Below, one piece after another: positions 34,323 through 43,907 of a DNA stretch of 64,000 nt. Location of the stretch: NCBI GenBank assembly GCA_020632595.1, contig JACKFF010000003.1:309901-373900 (forward strand), given 5' to 3'. Below the pieces are notes generated by a model. It had not been told where the DNA came from and searched no databases. It saw only the letters and a list, made by a program, of their open reading frames with translations. A program made the translations under genes and the position numbers. The DNA comes from Nitrospiraceae bacterium (GTDB lineage Bacteria > Nitrospirota > Nitrospiria > Nitrospirales > UBA8639). Each line of letters opens with the position of its first letter. Positions within the stretch are counted from its first letter, which is position 1.

Positions 34323-35726
34323 ATGAGTGACTATCAGTCCCAATTACACACCTACATTCAAGATCACCGCGCCAGCTTTGAAGACCTCCTGGGTCAAATG
34401 GTGGAAATACCATCAGTGAGTTCAGACCCTGAACATGTCCCCGATATGCACCGGATGGCGCAGTTAGCCGTTCAGTATCTGGAACAATTTGGAGCCAAGT
34501 CCTCTATTGTGAATACCAGTGGTTTTCCCAGCGTGTCCGGAGAATGGATGGCCGGGCGCCAATACCCCAGCCTGACCATTTACAATCATTTAGACGTCCA
34601 ACCTGCGAAGGAACCCGAATGGCGGCAGCCTCCCTTTGCCTTTCATACAGATGGTGATCGGTACTGTGGACGTGGAGCGACAGACGATAAAGGCCCGGCA
34701 TTAACCGCCCTCTTTGCTGCAAAATTTGCCAGAGAAGCCGGTATCCCCCTGAACATCCGGGTCCTCTGGGAATTGGAAGAAGAAATTGCCAGCCCGAATT
34801 TTTCAGAGGTCCTTCAGGACCGTAAAGCGGTCCCTGCGTCCGATTCGGTTCTGGTGTCTGATACAATTTGGGTATCGAAGGATCGCCCCGCCCTCTCCTG
34901 TGGACTTCGCGGTTTGTTAGTGGCCAAGTTGGGGCTTCGCACAGGAGAAACCGATATTCATTCCGGTCTCACGGGCGGCGGGGCGCGCAACCCCCTGGCG
35001 GAATTATGTGAAGCCGCCTATTCCTGCGTGGATGCAAAAACGGGCCGGGTGAAAATACCGGGGTTCTACGATGACGTCGTCCCGCCCACCCGAACCGAAC
35101 TCAAAAATTTTCTGGCATCAGGATTTCAAGTTCGGCTTTTTAAAGAAGCCTATCAACTGCGATCCCTGCGAACATCCGATCCTCAGGATTTACTCAAACG
35201 AATCTGGGCCTCTCCCACATTTGAAGTTCATGGGTTAACGGGTGGGCATATGGGCCCAGGCGTCAAAACCATCGTGCCCGCCTGGGGTGAACTTAAAGTG
35301 AGTATGCGATTAGTTCCCAACCAACATCCTGCAAAAATTTTCCGCCTCCTGAAAAAACACCTCCGTACTCGCAATCCTGATATTGAGGTGATTAATGATG
35401 GGGAACTGGAACCCTATCGTGGAATTTCCGATGGCCCTTATGCAGAGGCATTACAAGAGTCGGTAGCACAGGCTTTTGGACGCCGCCCGGTGTTTGTACG
35501 GGAAGGTGGATCGATCGGGGCCATTGCGGTGTTACAACGGGCATGGAAGGTCCCGATTCTGTTTATGGGTCTCAGTCTGCCTGAACATGGGTATCATGCA
35601 CCCAATGAATATTTCGATTGGAGACAAGCTTCAGGGGGAATACAAGCCTTCGTCCACTATTTCGATCACTTGAGTGGGATGCGATCAGAAAAACCCAAAA
35701 CCCGATTCCAGCCAAAAACAAGCTAA
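34323..35726 (+). CDS. M20-family dipeptidase
   Basis: A 467-residue zinc peptidase of the M20 family (dipeptidase group). Metal and catalytic motifs are intact: IYNHLDVQPAKEP, GRGATDDKGPALT, ELEEEIASPNF, then the lid-domain region TDIHSGLTGGGARNPLAEL and near the C-terminus REGGSIGAI and LPEHGYHAPNEYF. It has no signal peptide, so it probably trims peptides in the cytoplasm. Its 3' end overlaps the convergent cytochrome c gene by four bases. Confidence 0.92.
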   Translation: MSDYQSQLHTYIQDHRASFEDLLGQMVEIPSVSSDPEHVPDMHRMAQLAVQYLEQFGAKSSIVNTSGFPSVSGEWMAGRQYPSLTIYNHLDVQPAKEPEWRQPPFAFHTDGDRYCGRGATDDKGPALTALFAAKFAREAGIPLNIRVLWELEEEIASPNFSEVLQDRKAVPASDSVLVSDTIWVSKDRPALSCGLRGLLVAKLGLRTGETDIHSGLTGGGARNPLAELCEAAYSCVDAKTGRVKIPGFYDDVVPPTRTELKNFLASGFQVRLFKEAYQLRSLRTSDPQDLLKRIWASPTFEVHGLTGGHMGPGVKTIVPAWGELKVSMRLVPNQHPAKIFRLLKKHLRTRNPDIEVINDGELEPYRGISDGPYAEALQESVAQAFGRRPVFVREGGSIGAIAVLQRAWKVPILFMGLSLPEHGYHAPNEYFDWRQASGGIQAFVHYFDHLSGMRSEKPKTRFQPKTS

Positions 35727-36121
35727 GGTCCAGAAGAAAGTATCTGAACTGAAGGTAGGTCTTGGAAATGCACGAGGGTTCGGATGTAGGCGAGAATATT
35801 GCGCCGCTCATCAGCCGACAATTGATGACTCCAGCCACTCATGGCTGTCCGGAGAACCCCCTCAGCAATAATCTCGAACAATTCAGCATCCGTTTTGGCT
35901 GAGGTGGCTGCCGAAACTAAATTTCCTGGGCGTGGGGCTAACAGGGCCGCCCGTGGCCCATCTGCCCTTCCTTCCGCCCCATGACATTCCAGACAATGAA
36001 TACGATAGAGGTCTCGCCCCTGCTCCCCTCCTGGTTGGGCGCCAACCGCCCCTGACTCATAGAAGGCCCCCAAAACTGAGATAATCAGACCGTTCAAAAG
36101 AATCAGGACACCTATCCCCAC
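35723..36121 (-). CDS. Mono-haem cytochrome c, exported
   Basis: A 132-residue class I cytochrome c. An N-terminal helix (GVLILLNGLIISVLGAF) serves as signal or anchor. The haem motif is CLECHG (residues about 43-47), with GRADGPRAALLAPRPGNL and a distal Met in LRTAMSGWSHQLSADERRNILAYIRTL. The pattern matches small soluble electron carriers of the periplasm. It lies 44 bases downstream of der on the same strand. Confidence 0.9.
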   Translation of the reverse strand: MGIGVLILLNGLIISVLGAFYESGAVGAQPGGEQGRDLYRIHCLECHGAEGRADGPRAALLAPRPGNLVSAATSAKTDAELFEIIAEGVLRTAMSGWSHQLSADERRNILAYIRTLVHFQDLPSVQILSSGP

Positions 36122-36165
36122 CAGGCGATATTTTAGACAGGAATCCTGGCAGTTGCAAAAACTCT

Positions 36166-37584
36166 TTACTGACTGCGCAACAATATTCGAAGGGGAATTC
36201 CCTCAAAACCATATTCCGTCCTGATGGAGTTTTCAAGATAACGCAGGTAGGAGGCTGGGACTTTGGGTGCGGATTTGACAAAGAGGGCAAAGGTAGGAGG
36301 TTTGGTAGCCACCTGAGTGATAAATACGGATTTTTTCGGATTGCCCCTGACTAATGTCAGGGGATTTTTTTCGAGGAGTTCCTGAACAAATAGATTCAGC
36401 TTACGGGTTTGAACGCGTTTGGAAAAATTGGCCACGACCTGATCAATTTTAGGGAAAAGCCGCGTGAGCGTTTCCGGTTGAATTGCGGCACCATAGACAA
36501 CCGGCACATAGGTAAAAAAGGGAAATCGCCGGGCTAATTCAAGATTGTAGGCGGGATACGCCTCACGATCCCCTTCCCTCAGGTCCCATTTATTCACAAG
36601 AATGATACAACCTCGCCCTTGTTTACTGATTAAGCCAGCAATTTTCGTATCTTGTTCTGTGACTCCTTCCAACCCATCCAAAACCAGCACGGCAACATCA
36701 GATCGTCCCAACGCTCGAATGGCTCGTACGACACTATAGCCTTCAATCCCGCGCTCGATCCGCCCCCTTCGCCGGAGCCCTGCCGTATCCGTAAAGATAT
36801 ACCGTCGTCCATGAAGACTGACCATTGAATCAATCGGATCGCGGGTCGTTCCTGGAATATCACTCACAATGAGTCGTTGTTCCCCGAGAATGGCATTGAC
36901 CAACGTCGATTTCCCTACATTGGGTCGGCCTACCACCGCGATCCTTGGTATCTCATTTGGAACTTCATTTTCCGGGGCTTGGGGAAGATGGGGCAAAAGA
37001 GCTTCCAGGAGTTCATCCACCCCTAATCCTCCCTCAGCTGAAATCGGGAAAATCGTTTTTATCCCCAATTTGTAGAAATCGGCCAAGAGGGGTTCAGCCT
37101 GAGGGGTATCGATCTTGTTGACCGCCAGAAAAACCGGCTTCGTCACCGGTCGCAACAGCTCAACAAGATCGGCATCCAACGGAGACAAGCCCACCCGGCC
37201 ATCCATGACAGCAATGACCAAATCCGCTTCCTCGATGGCCGCTTGGGTTTGAAATTTGATCTGCTCCACGATGACATCGTCGGAGGTGAGATCCAGCCCT
37301 CCGGTGTCGACCAGTGTGAATATCCGATTTTGATAATCGCACTCTGCCGTGTTTCTATCCCGAGTGACTCCGGAAACATCATCGACAATTGCCGTACGAT
37401 GGCCGACAATCCGATTGAATAGGGTGGATTTGCCTACATTCGGCCGTCCCACAAGGGCTACCAAGGGTCTATGTGGGGATGGTTCCAAGTGAACTTCGAC
37501 AGGCAAATCCGACGAACATAGTGACGAATCAAGAGATGGTCTGGTACGGGAGCGAGTGGTACGAGAATGAGAATATCGAGCCAT
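36166..37584 (-). CDS. der: Ribosome biogenesis GTPase Der
   Basis: A 472-residue double GTPase (EngA) needed for 50S subunit assembly. Two G domains in tandem: LVGRPNVGKSTLFNR ... TRDRNTAE ... DTGG ... NKID, then VVGRPNVGKSTLVNAILGE ... TRDPIDS ... DTAGLRRRGRIE ... NKWDLREGD. The C-terminal KH-like domain follows (NLFVQELLEKNPLTLVRG). An unusual 36-residue basic Ser/Arg extension precedes the first G domain; the true start may be later. It is followed by the cytochrome c gene on the same strand. Confidence 0.95.
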   Translation of the reverse strand: MARYSHSRTTRSRTRPSLDSSLCSSDLPVEVHLEPSPHRPLVALVGRPNVGKSTLFNRIVGHRTAIVDDVSGVTRDRNTAECDYQNRIFTLVDTGGLDLTSDDVIVEQIKFQTQAAIEEADLVIAVMDGRVGLSPLDADLVELLRPVTKPVFLAVNKIDTPQAEPLLADFYKLGIKTIFPISAEGGLGVDELLEALLPHLPQAPENEVPNEIPRIAVVGRPNVGKSTLVNAILGEQRLIVSDIPGTTRDPIDSMVSLHGRRYIFTDTAGLRRRGRIERGIEGYSVVRAIRALGRSDVAVLVLDGLEGVTEQDTKIAGLISKQGRGCIILVNKWDLREGDREAYPAYNLELARRFPFFTYVPVVYGAAIQPETLTRLFPKIDQVVANFSKRVQTRKLNLFVQELLEKNPLTLVRGNPKKSVFITQVATKPPTFALFVKSAPKVPASYLRYLENSIRTEYGFEGIPLRILLRSQ

Positions 37585-38009
37585 TGGACAGCAAGTAACT
37601 GAATTAGGGTAATTAAACTGGTAGGAAATTTAAGTTTCAGGCGTCAGGTCGTCTACCAGCTCAACAAGACGATGAATCGAAGGAACCGCGTCAGTGATAG
37701 CCTGAATAAAGCCCCCCAGTCAACTGTCGGCGGATAAAGCTTTATTTAGACAAAGAATGTAGCTCAGCCACAAGGAAATTTATCGAGGAGAATCTTTTCT
37801 GCATTTCGATTGGTTTATGGGAAATGAATCCCTGCGAATTATTCAGCAATCGGGTAACAACTATGACGGGTATACGAAAATGTTAGACATTTTCCTGATC
37901 CACCAGCCATTTCCACTGATGAGCTCAATTCATGAAAGGGTTCAGAAGAATGAAGTAGGACAAAAGGTAGGAAAACTACACCAGGCAAAATTCGATGAAA
38001 ACCAATGAG
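37585..38009. other. Spacer without a supported gene
   Basis: About 425 bases between the der promoter region and the CopD-like gene end. A 63-codon plus frame (37817-38008) has no start signal and is not supported. No structure stood out. Confidence 0.3.
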
Positions 38010-38537
38010 TTACACATGGAGATGTTTCATCGCTGCCGCACAAAGAATGATGAATACCCCCATCCACAATGCTATGCGTTGAAATGGCACCGGCTCTACG
38101 GCCATCTCTTCCAATTCCTCGGTTGTCTCACCACCCGTAGGTTCATTTTTAAAGATTATGGTGTACAGAAAAATGGTCAGAATTCCCAACACCAATGCCA
38201 ATTTAATGAAAAAGACTGTGAGGTATTTTGCATGATGGGCGACATTTTCCCCAGACTGCATCACCATCCCCTCACTCACATAATGGAGATTAACTCCTCC
38301 GGTGAAAAGGATGACCACCAAAAGAATCCCGACCACTCGTTTATATTGCCGATAGAAGGTTTCAGATATTGGTCGGATAAATTGTTTCGGGACAGCGGTT
38401 TTAAGACTGGGCGTCACAGCCATCACAAGAAAGGCCAGCCCTCCAATCCACACCACGGCAGACAGAAGATGCAACCAATGCACCAGGATGGGGATTATCT
38501 GATTAAGGTCGGTGAGAACTCCGAGGAGGGATTCCAT
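38010..38537 (-). CDS. CopD-like integral membrane protein
   Basis: A 175-residue membrane protein with four helices (about 15-40, 68-88, 105-130 and 153-170). The first has the CopD pattern LVHWLHLLSAVVWIGGLAF, with histidines that could bind haem or copper. A Thr/Glu-rich cytoplasmic loop (PTGGETTEELEEMAVE) comes before the last helix, and the end is KHLHV. Its start shares one base with the stop of the radical SAM gene, so it is the last gene of that three-gene unit. A redox or metal role is inferred from the family and the neighbours. Confidence 0.75.
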   Translation of the reverse strand: MESLLGVLTDLNQIIPILVHWLHLLSAVVWIGGLAFLVMAVTPSLKTAVPKQFIRPISETFYRQYKRVVGILLVVILFTGGVNLHYVSEGMVMQSGENVAHHAKYLTVFFIKLALVLGILTIFLYTIIFKNEPTGGETTEELEEMAVEPVPFQRIALWMGVFIILCAAAMKHLHV

Positions 38538-39919
38538 CAGAACTTAAACACAGGTTTTTCATTCCCGAACCGACGCTTCCGAAGTTCTTCCATTAATTCA
38601 ATCGTCACAGTTGGAAGGCCTTGTTCGGCAGCATGACGCTCGACGCCTTTTTTAACCATCGCCCGTAGAAAGTAGGGGATGCGATTGAGCCGTTCTTCCG
38701 CAGCAGCTTCCCATTCCACAGACGAGACTTCCGGCACATTAAAAGCCACTTTTATTTTTTCTCCCCCTTTGGGAGTGTATAGACACCATTCATCCTCATC
38801 CATCGCATCCCCGTGGTCCACGTAGGGACGAGCACGACACCCGCCGCAAATTTCACTGTATTCGCAATCTCCACATTTTCCCTTAAGATGTGGATAACGA
38901 AATGCATTGAAAACTTGGGAATTTTCCCATAAATCGACAAAGCTTGTCTGGCGGATGTTTCCTGCAGACAAGGGCATATATGGGCAAGGCGTGAGGTCAC
39001 CGTTGGGCGTCACCCGCGCATAGTTAGTCCCCGCCAGACATCCACCTCCCATGTATCCTTGGGCTTTGGTGATGGGAGAATTTGGGTCCTTTTCATAGGC
39101 CAGGCGTTTGAAATGTGGTGCACAACGCGCCCGGACCAACATGTCCTGGTATTTATCTTGGCTCTCCACCAAATAGCTCAAGACCTCTTCATATTGTGAA
39201 GGAGTAATGTCGGTGAGCTCTTCACCTCGTCCTGTGCACACCATGAAAAAGACATTTAAGACTTTGGCCCCCAAATTGTGCGACCAATCGATAACGGCTG
39301 GCAATTCTTTGTAGTTCATGGGCTGTGCACTGAAATGTACTTGGAATTGAAGCCCATTTCGTTTGCAGGCTTCAATACCAGCCATAGCCCCTTCCCACGC
39401 ACCAGGTAAACCTCTAAAGGCATTGTGTGTTGCTGAATCCAGGGAATCAATACTAATTCCTACGCCCATCACACCAATGTCTACCATGGCTTTCGCCATC
39501 TTGTCGTCAATCAGCATTCCATTCGTGCCGAATACGACCATAAATCGCTGCTCAACTGCATGGCGAGCGATTTCAAGAATATCGGGACGGACCAACGGCT
39601 CGCCTCCGGTAATGACAAGGAGGCTTCCGGCATTGACTTTGGCAATCTGATCAATAAGACGGAAACATTCCTCTGTCGTCAATTCATCATGCCCGCCACC
39701 CATTTTTGTCGTGGCATCCAGGTAACAATGTTCGCACTTGAGATTGCATCGCTTGGTTAAATTGAGAGCCACCAGGTAGGGCTTAAAATCATCCACAGTT
39801 CGGCCGTCTCCAGGTCCTCCGGACTCTGGACGAAAGTTCTCAAACTTCGTTACTGCGCTGGACCCTAACGAGCTCAGCGTATTAAAGAATGAACTGATGA
39901 CAGGGAGTGCCTTACCCAT
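38537..39919 (-). CDS. Radical SAM/SPASM protein with C-terminal PCP_red domain
   Basis: A 460-residue radical SAM enzyme. The cluster motif is CNLKCEHC (Cys58, 62, 65) followed by LVITGGEPLVRPD. A SPASM region with auxiliary-cluster cysteines lies at about 320-400 (CLAGTNYARVTPNGDLTPCPY, CGDCEYSEICGGC). The end (RLNRIPYFLRAMVKKGVE, LPTVTIELMEELRKRRF) matches the PCP_red domain, known from the protochlorophyllide reductase subunit and fused to redox proteins. Organisation resembles NirJ/AhbD-type haem-modifying enzymes, but the substrate is not shown. It overlaps the universal-stress gene by 8 bases and the CopD-like gene by 1. Confidence 0.88.
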   Translation of the reverse strand: MGKALPVISSFFNTLSSLGSSAVTKFENFRPESGGPGDGRTVDDFKPYLVALNLTKRCNLKCEHCYLDATTKMGGGHDELTTEECFRLIDQIAKVNAGSLLVITGGEPLVRPDILEIARHAVEQRFMVVFGTNGMLIDDKMAKAMVDIGVMGVGISIDSLDSATHNAFRGLPGAWEGAMAGIEACKRNGLQFQVHFSAQPMNYKELPAVIDWSHNLGAKVLNVFFMVCTGRGEELTDITPSQYEEVLSYLVESQDKYQDMLVRARCAPHFKRLAYEKDPNSPITKAQGYMGGGCLAGTNYARVTPNGDLTPCPYMPLSAGNIRQTSFVDLWENSQVFNAFRYPHLKGKCGDCEYSEICGGCRARPYVDHGDAMDEDEWCLYTPKGGEKIKVAFNVPEVSSVEWEAAAEERLNRIPYFLRAMVKKGVERHAAEQGLPTVTIELMEELRKRRFGNEKPVFKF

Positions 39920-42011
39920 TGTGGCTGGCTCCGGATTGAGCCTCAGAGGGAGCCCCCGCGCCGGTTAACTTGGCCACGATGTCCTTGACGTTGCCTGTTT
40001 TCATGGCTTCTTCCATAGTGGTTTTAGCTTGCTCAATGCCCTGGTTCGCCACATCCAGAGTTATGGTTGTGGTCCCAATTTTTTCAGCATGCTTAATAAT
40101 TAACGCTTTAGTACAATCCCGCATAAATCCAGCAGGAGCTCTTTCTAATCGTTGAAGGGCATCGGGCTCCCATATATACGGGTCAGCTCCATTAGTGTCG
40201 CCAGCACTTTCCTTATTAGATTCAGAGACCATAGTTGCCGTCTCCCCAGCCGTTTTATTGGCGAAAATTGGTGTGTAGTCTTCGCTTGCCGCTTCCTGAA
40301 TCATCGCGCCTGAATATTCCAAGGTAATCGTCGTCATTCCAAGTTTCCTGGCAGTTTTTTCGATTTTTGCTTTTGCCCGTCGCCGCTGGAAACCGGCTGG
40401 AACGGCTCGAATTGCTTCACGAGCATCTTTCGTCCACTGCATAGGGATATCGTCATATGCCACTTGCGTTTCCAAGCCACCTTCCGCTTTGGCAGCTGCA
40501 TCAAAAATAGATTTATCGACTTGTTTAAATTGTGCTCCATCCAAACCACAGACAGGACACATCACCGGATGGTCGCCTTTCCCAATATATCCACACCCAC
40601 CACAGACATAATAGTCTCTCGACATTCGAGACAGATACGATTTATTTCCCGGGCTCATTGGCTCAGATGCCTCCGCTGGAACTTCCTCCACGACCTTGGA
40701 CATCATACCGCTCAATGTTGAGCCCATTAGGTCCTGGGCAACTTCATTGCCTGCCTGCATAGTATTGCGATCGACTCCGGCCGCATCGAGAGTACCACCC
40801 AGCGTTTTCATAGCGTCCATCGCACCCTTGGGTAAAATATCCCCAACCGCATCATCAATGACTGAATTACTGATGATGGTATGCCCCTTTTCGATGGCAT
40901 ATCGATGGATCGCAGTTTTTGCCACTCCCCGTGCAAAGACCGGGATCTTCTCCATCCGTCTTAAGGCTTCTTCCGTCCAGGCAATCGTATATTCGGCCTG
41001 GGTGTCAATCGGAGGAACAAACTTCTTATTGGATATTAATATATTACAGGGAGCTGAACGCAAAAGATTTTCAGCATTGCTGCCAATATCCATATCATCA
41101 TCGCTATGCACCCCAATCCGTCCAACGATAAGCAGCCATGGCTGCTCTTTTCGAACGTACTGAATGATTTTCTCAAACGCTTTTCCGTCAAGCAGAGTGG
41201 TCTTAATATCTTCGCCCTCATCCTGTGCGACATCGCGAGAGACATCCAGATGAGACTGGTAAATTTTCGCGAGCCCGCTGTCGATGACTTCCTCGTGAAG
41301 CTTTTCCTGCTCCTTAAATCGAAACACCTTCCCAGCCTCTTCATTCAAGACACCGGAAATACTGTGAAACGCCGCATAATGGAAATAGGGATCGAATGCT
41401 GATATCGCCTCTACCGGCTTATTAAGAGCCTTTCCCAAGGCGAGCGCGGTCTTCAGTCCGCCAAAGGAGTAATGGCTCCCATCCACAGCTACTACAATTT
41501 TCCCACCATTCATGGGTTTGGTATTTTTCACAATGAACATGTCCGAATTACGAATTCGACGGATCACGCGTTCCGTGTTGCTCCCGATCAAAGAATCCTT
41601 CACCGCACCAACTCCCAAGGCTCCCATAATGGTCAAGTCATACCCATTTTTTGTGATATCTTCCGCGATTGCTTTCCAGTTTCGCCCCTCAAGTGAACGT
41701 CGCTCCAAAGGAATGTTTGCTTCCGCACATTTCTGGTCGACAAAATCCAAATACGAATCTGTAATGATTTGCAAGCCTCGGGTGATAAGGGAATCATGGA
41801 TCTGGCGTTGGCGATCTAACTCTTTTTCATCGTGATATTCCTCGGGAAGACCTGCCTCCATTTGTTTAAACCGCTTATCATGCATCTTGGCCGCATATAC
41901 ATGGCTTCCCACAATTTTCGATCCGAAAATTTTCGCAAACTGCACTCCCAGTTCCACAGCCATATTCGAATGGTCTGAATTATCAACCGGGACATATATT
42001 GTTTTGTACAT
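39912..42011 (-). CDS. Tandem universal stress protein with rubredoxin-like knuckle and three PCP_red domains
   Basis: A 699-residue multidomain protein. Order: universal stress domain 1 (about 1-165; TIYVPVDNSDHS, IMGALGVGAVKDSLIGSNTE); universal stress domain 2 (about 170-330; IVVAVDGSHYSFGG, GRIGVHSDDDMDIGSNAE); PCP_red 1 (about 345-392; WTEEALRRMEKIPVFARGVA); a linker; a rubredoxin-like Cys4 site (about 466-498; CGGCGYIG and CPVCGLDG); PCP_red 2 (about 526-572; AVPAGFQRRRAKAKIE); and PCP_red 3 (about 615-660; RAPAGFMRDCTKALI). The ATG at 42011 follows AAGGAGG at seven bases. It is first in a unit with the radical SAM and CopD-like genes. A stress-linked redox role is inferred. Confidence 0.87.
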   Translation of the reverse strand: MYKTIYVPVDNSDHSNMAVELGVQFAKIFGSKIVGSHVYAAKMHDKRFKQMEAGLPEEYHDEKELDRQRQIHDSLITRGLQIITDSYLDFVDQKCAEANIPLERRSLEGRNWKAIAEDITKNGYDLTIMGALGVGAVKDSLIGSNTERVIRRIRNSDMFIVKNTKPMNGGKIVVAVDGSHYSFGGLKTALALGKALNKPVEAISAFDPYFHYAAFHSISGVLNEEAGKVFRFKEQEKLHEEVIDSGLAKIYQSHLDVSRDVAQDEGEDIKTTLLDGKAFEKIIQYVRKEQPWLLIVGRIGVHSDDDMDIGSNAENLLRSAPCNILISNKKFVPPIDTQAEYTIAWTEEALRRMEKIPVFARGVAKTAIHRYAIEKGHTIISNSVIDDAVGDILPKGAMDAMKTLGGTLDAAGVDRNTMQAGNEVAQDLMGSTLSGMMSKVVEEVPAEASEPMSPGNKSYLSRMSRDYYVCGGCGYIGKGDHPVMCPVCGLDGAQFKQVDKSIFDAAAKAEGGLETQVAYDDIPMQWTKDAREAIRAVPAGFQRRRAKAKIEKTARKLGMTTITLEYSGAMIQEAASEDYTPIFANKTAGETATMVSESNKESAGDTNGADPYIWEPDALQRLERAPAGFMRDCTKALIIKHAEKIGTTTITLDVANQGIEQAKTTMEEAMKTGNVKDIVAKLTGAGAPSEAQSGASHNG

Positions 42012-42335
42012 CAACAAGCCTCCTTACAGATTTCCGCCAAAAAAAAGCGGCACCAGGCCCTCGTCTCAATCGCCGGGAAATTTTTATAAACAGATGTTTT
42101 TTCACATGAAATAAGAGCGGATCTTACCACTGGGAATTCTAGGTACGCAACCCAACGACCATTTCCACCTTGACCCGAGTGAAATATAAAAAATCCCATA
42201 TTTATCAAATGCATTGAATGCCTCATGTTAGCATTTTCCCTATCCGCTACAAATTCATGGTAAGCAAGTCAAAGCACTCACCATTTAATGGTAGATAGCC
42301 CTTAGATTACAGGACAAGTCGTTGGGGCTTACCTA
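42012..42335. other. Spacer before the IS630 element
   Basis: About 320 bases upstream of the universal-stress operon that must hold its promoter. No gene is supported, and no confident -35/-10 pair was chosen. Confidence 0.3.
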
Positions 42336-43467
42336 GTGTTATGTAACTAACGCTTCTTTACAATGCTTGATCTTGGCAAGGATCGTGTCTGCATCCTTAT
42401 GCCAGGTGAAAATTTTGGGGTTCTCATTATGATGGCGCAGAAAGTCTTCAATGGCGGCAATGAGGTCTGGCACGCTTTTGAACACCCCGCGTCGAAGCCG
42501 GCGTTGCGTCAGCTCTCGAAACCACCGCTCAACCATATTCAGCCACGACGCGCTCGTGGGAGTGAAATGGAAGTGCACGCGCGGATGTCGCTTGAGCCAG
42601 CGTTGCACAGCTGGACTTTTATGGGTGCTGTAATTGTCCACGATGAGATGCAGATCCAGCGCAGGAGGCGTGGCATGGTCGATGGTCTTCAGAAACCTGA
42701 TAAACTCTTGACTCCGGTGGCGGGGTAAACACTCCCCGATGACCGTGCCATCAAGCATATTGAGGGCGGCAAAAAGGGTCGTCGTCCCATGTCGTTTATA
42801 ATCATGCGTCATCGTGCCGCAGCGTCCCCGTTTCATAGGCAAGCCCGGCTGCGTACGATCCAGGGCTTGGATTTGACTTTTTTCATCCACGGACAGCACC
42901 AGGGCCCGTTCGGGTGGCTTCAGATATAACCCAACAATATCCCGAATCTTTTCGACAAACCGGTCGTCTGTGGAGATTTTGAACGTCTCCACCCGATGGG
43001 GCTGCAGGCCATGGTGTTTCCAGATGCGTTGGATCGCGACATGCGACAGCCCGGTTTGCTTCGCCAACGTGCGCGTACTCCAATGGGTCGCTCCTTTCGG
43101 TTGACGATGCAAGGTGAGCTCGATCACTTCGCGCACAGTTTCCTCCGAAATCTTCGGTTTGCGTCCGGGCCGTTGCCAATCTTTCAGGAGTCCCGGATAA
43201 CCAAACCGCTCAAATCGCGTGCGCCACAATAACACGGTGGGGCGAGTCGTCTGCATCTCTTTGGCAATCCGGTTGTTCGACAGTCCACGGGCGGCAAGTA
43301 AAACGATCTTCGCTCGCAACGCCACCTTCTGCGGGGTTTTTCCTGCCCGGACAAGATCTTCCAAACGCTTCTTTTGCTTAGCGTCACACGGGAGGGCTGT
43401 CGCGGCGGTAAACATGCCGCAACAGTACCATGCTTCCCTGTCAGTTGTATAGCCATATATGTAACAC
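42336..43467 (-). mobile_element. IS630-family insertion sequence, apparently complete
   Basis: An element of 1132 bases flanked by TA on both sides (42334-42335 and 43468-43469), the target typical of IS630/Tc1. Ends are imperfect inverted repeats beginning GTGTTA on both sides (GTGTTATGTAACTAACG; other end GTGTTACATATATGGC). The single transposase gene is intact. This is the only insertion sequence of the window that could still move. Confidence 0.88.
42339..43415 (-). CDS. IS630-family transposase
   Basis: A 358-residue transposase. The N-terminal half has two helix-turn-helix units (KVALRAKIVLLAARGLSNNRIA; STRTLAKQTGLSHVAIQRIWK). The DDE nuclease core begins at LVLSVDEKSQIQALDRTQP (first Asp), continues with DLHLIVDNYSTHKSPAV (second Asp) and ASWLNMVERWFRELTQRRLRRGVF (Glu). 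The length and the final FTWHKDADTILAKIKH are standard for the family. No frameshift or stop interrupts it. Confidence 0.95.
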   Translation of the reverse strand: MFTAATALPCDAKQKKRLEDLVRAGKTPQKVALRAKIVLLAARGLSNNRIAKEMQTTRPTVLLWRTRFERFGYPGLLKDWQRPGRKPKISEETVREVIELTLHRQPKGATHWSTRTLAKQTGLSHVAIQRIWKHHGLQPHRVETFKISTDDRFVEKIRDIVGLYLKPPERALVLSVDEKSQIQALDRTQPGLPMKRGRCGTMTHDYKRHGTTTLFAALNMLDGTVIGECLPRHRSQEFIRFLKTIDHATPPALDLHLIVDNYSTHKSPAVQRWLKRHPRVHFHFTPTSASWLNMVERWFRELTQRRLRRGVFKSVPDLIAAIEDFLRHHNENPKIFTWHKDADTILAKIKHCKEALVT

Positions 43468-43907
43468 TACACTAGCTCTCACTAAACGCTCCCCTACTTA
43501 ACTCGGTTAAGAAAAAGCGCCGCAGAACTTAAATAATCCGACAAAATAGCCTCGCATTGCCAAAGATGCCAACCAATGCCACCATCTAATCCTCCCTGCG
43601 GAGTTGCCGACGGCCTGGGCTCCAGGCAGTTAATCGAATGGGGGAAGCCATTCATTAGTCCATCTCACTTTTTTAATTATCTTGATGAGAACTTTGCGTT
43701 AGGGGAATTTTATGTTTTACTAACCTTTAGCCGAAACCATAGAACGAAAACAGGAAAATCTTAAGTTTTTTGGTTATGGCTAATACAAAAATTGCGGAGA
43801 GAGGTTTCATTGCGCTAAATTAAATGTTTTGTGCTTTGCTTTATTCACCAACTGAGACCATGCCTCAGGGCATGTGGGCTCAAGCAATTGGTTAGGGGGA
43901 ACTCTTG
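43468..43907. other. Spacer with structured metK leader
   Basis: About 440 bases. The right part (about 43845-43900) folds strongly: an outer stem ACCAA/TTGGT encloses an inner one in which CCATGCC pairs with GGCATG. It ends right before the metK ribosome binding site (AGGGGGA). This could be an RNA regulator, but it does not match a SAM or SAH riboswitch class that I can recognise. No protein gene is supported. Confidence 0.45.

Noticed and set aside
37817..38008. 63-codon frame before the CopD-like gene end
   Set aside because: No start signal or recognised domain; it is in a non-coding spacer.
43860..43900. Known SAM riboswitch upstream of metK
   Set aside because: The stems do not match the SAM-I or SAM-II cores that I know; kept only as a structured leader.
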